Source of the DNA: Vandiemenella viatica | Taxonomy: Eukaryota; Arthropoda; Insecta; Orthoptera; Morabidae | DNA: 64,000 nt | Assembly (NCBI GenBank): GCA_031002005.1 | Contig: JARYHS010008074.1 | Coordinates: forward strand, 178,956,494-179,020,493 | Reading direction: 5' to 3' | Shown here: positions 61,767 through 64,000 of the stretch, piece after piece | Layout of the letters: the number at the start of each line of letters is the position of its first letter | Numbering within the stretch: the first letter of the stretch is position 1 | The notes under the pieces: model-generated | The model's database searches: none | Seen by the model: only the letters and a program-made list of their open reading frames with translations | What the model was told of the DNA's origin: nothing | Translations under genes and position numbers: made by a program

Positions 61767-62299
61767 GTCCTTCTTTGTATTACGAGATTACTTACTATTC
61801 TTACAATTTGTTTGTTGCTTGTCAATGTTCAACCGTACCCATAATGTTTTACATTATGTTAGGCACTTATGACAGATCCATCACATCATCATCCTAAGCA
61901 AGGTACAAAATGCACCTACTCATCTCCGACTTGGATTCCGTTAAGATTTCGGCGGAATGGTATCCTCACAATCTTCTCCAATATGATGTCTAAAAGGATT
62001 GGTAAGATACTACCGTCCTGCGTCGGTCGAGTTACTATTGAAGCACTCTGTAAGCTGAGAGGGGAAAAAAATATTAACTGCATAAACACAGATGTTCCTT
62101 GTATTGTGAGAGAAAAATTAAATTCTAACATATAAATTTTTGTGCAAGTGTTCGAATATTTTCCTTATTATATTCTTTAGCTGAATGTTGTGGTGTTACA
62201 TATGATCAAGACAATCAGAGTGGGTAGTGAATAATTCGGAAGAAATATCTGGGCGTTAGTCGCACTCATAGAAACCCCAACAGTGACACGTAGGTAGTA
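61767..62299. other. intergenic, no gene recognised
   Basis: Short frames on both strands at 61869-62135 without domain. Confidence 0.5.
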
Positions 62300-62326
62300 T
62301 GTTGTCTGGGAGACTCCCAGACAACA
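62300..62326. repeat. 13-bp perfect inverted repeat, 1-nt centre
   Basis: TGTTGTCTGGGAG, A, CTCCCAGACAACA. A near-continuous palindrome, too short-looped for a stable RNA hairpin at the centre but able to extrude or bind a dimeric protein. Confidence 0.85.
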
Positions 62327-62589
62327 GAACTCAGCAGTCCGAGAAGGATTAGCGAGGAACACCTATGCTGCTGAGCCTTTGACAACCTACGGAAGTTTTG
62401 TATTAAAGACAAGAGACACTAAATACAATTTATCGCCACTTCCTGGCGGTAGAACGGGAAAGTTACAAGTGACGTAAGACAGAATATGTTGGTAGGTAGC
62501 GAAAGAGTGCGCGTAATTTCTGAACGTGGGGAAGTGAGAATGGCATAGCGAATGCAACAGTATTGATGCAAAATACGCTTCAGTCTCCC

Positions 62590-62880
62590 TATCGGTTCCC
62601 GAGTTTGGTTGCAAGAGACAAGTGATTGGACGGCCCCGATCGAGAAGGTTGCACTTCATGCGGAGAAGCTGACGCCAGGAAGAGGCATTAAATCTTTGGG
62701 TTTTCGACTGGAATCTGCTGGCCAGTGTCTGCTTGCTGCCCGCCAAAGCCTGTTGACGTGTGCCTGGCTGCGGCCGCACAACACGACTTTCCAGGATGAC
62801 ACATACGGTCCCGGGCGGGCAGTTCGTCTGCTCCACTACACCCGCAGCAGCCATCCCTGTGCATAACCGAGATAACGCGA
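62590..62880. other. GC-rich block with open frames on both strands
   Basis: About 290 bp of markedly higher GC than its surroundings, including GCGGCCGC-like and GGTCCCGGGCGGGC segments. Frames 62387-62887 (minus, 166 codons), 62609-62866 (plus) and 62688-62972 (minus) overlap here. None has a recognisable domain. It could be a CpG-rich regulatory or first-exon region, or a repeat fragment; I cannot decide. Confidence 0.35.
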
Positions 62881-64000
62881 TGACCATTTGCTTTTGTACA
62901 ACGACAACACTTACTGTTTCTACCTATGAACGGTAACGGATCATAATTCGTGCCACAACTGTTTTTCATCATAACTCAGTTTTTTCTAAGGCCCAGTAAC
63001 ACATGAAAAGGTTCATACCCTCCGCTGAGCTAAACCGAACATGAATTGCTAATACCGTTTCCTTTAATTAATGTGTAATGTCAATCACGTGTGTCTTTTT
63101 TTTTTTTTTTTTGGTGAGGAAATTAAGTTCATTTTGCTTTCATTTGTTAAAAGGAAATAAAGATGTCAATATTTTTTGTAAATCGTGGGTTTTCCAATAT
63201 CTATAATGATAAAGTTAACCCCACTTTCCCCATTAAAATACGTTCAATGATACATTTCAGTGGAGATAAAACAATAATAATTTCGTGCTGTACGAAGGAA
63301 ATGTTGACAAAGTTTGCAACCTGTGCCTAATATACCTCTGTCTTAGACACTTGGCCTACTATTGAAAGCGGAGTGTTCTAGTCAGAGTTGATGGCAAGTT
63401 ACAAGCCAATAAAATTTCATCCATGACCGATATCCTTTGGAGCCAAAAGAAAACAAAAAGTTCCATATGGAAGTAAAGATAAATACAAACGATTTTCTTA
63501 CAACAGAAGCTATATGTTCTGTTATTATCTCCAGACTTTTGTTAATTTGTTATGTTGCAAGACAGGAGTTTCTATGCTTAGACACTTAACAGATTAAATT
63601 TCTCATCTACATAACTTTTAATTCTACAAGCCTTCGCTTCTTAAAGTTTTAAGGTCACCACCGCTCTCTTTACACTGATTTTTTTTTTTTTTTTAATATT
63701 ATATGCTGTCCAGAATCTATAGTGAAATAAGGAAATAACTCGATACCACGAATTATTAGCATCGCGTCATGTTTGGAATTTTAAATGAATTGCATGTTGA
63801 CGAGTACTGTCTCATCAAATTACGGGGGTAATTCGTGTTAGCTCGATCGCTTCATGACACCCATACATGTCAACAGCCGACCACCCGTCCTCTATCATCA
63901 ACACATACACATAACAGTTCTGCTGCTAACGAAGCTTGTTCAGAAACTGTTGTTTCATGTGGAATTACATGTAGAACACATGTCACAAGTGTCAGTTGAC
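62881..64000. other. intergenic, AT-rich
   Basis: T homopolymers near 63097 and 63679. No gene recognised. Confidence 0.6.

Overview
This window looks like a non-coding, transposon-dominated stretch of a large animal genome, most probably a polyneopteran insect (cockroach, termite, cricket, grasshopper or stick-insect grade). The evidence is AT-rich unique sequence, decayed LINE, hAT, PIF/Harbinger-like and Ty3/gypsy elements, at least six copies of one tRNA-derived SINE, and no recognisable host gene, rRNA or bona fide tRNA. The taxon is inference. Three assembly gaps, each exactly 1,000 N (2641-3640, 20012-21011, 59179-60178), split it into four contig pieces.

Layout. 1-5335: intergenic, one gap and a 150-bp tandem repeat (3896-4310). 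5336-14832: two related Ty3/gypsy-type LTR elements. Element A (5336-8257) keeps its 5' LTR, primer site, GC-rich leader and a broken gag. Element B (8258-14832) abuts or interrupts A's gag and keeps both LTRs, primer site, polypurine tract, a repeat-rich gag and an integrase tail, but has lost protease, reverse transcriptase, RNase H and the integrase core. 16221-18575: an inverted-repeat element with a 55-bp hairpin inside.

21012-33923: the dominant feature, a palindrome with arms of about 6.44 kb and a 21-bp spacer. Its left arm starts at the first base after a gap. Divergence between the arms is patchy (none in places, several percent in others). The centre lies in two head-to-head copies of a short repeat whose RNA contains a hammerhead-ribozyme-like core. 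The same motif, with the same internal spacing, recurs at 45576, 52854 and 52941.

33924-64000: LINE fragments (36268-36625 and 39966-42315, the latter interrupted by a SINE with an 11-bp target duplication), more SINEs, a 1,224-bp TIR element with a 3-bp target duplication (48505-49728), a hAT transposase relic between diverged direct repeats (53502-55315), a 0.9-kb PIF/Harbinger-like element with a 70-residue MADF-like frame (57260-58179), and tRNA-like SINE heads.

No operon-like or pathway logic links the genes; the reading frames belong to selfish elements. The observations most worth following are the palindrome, the ribozyme-like repeat family, and the pol-less gag element with its 11/8-residue repeat array.
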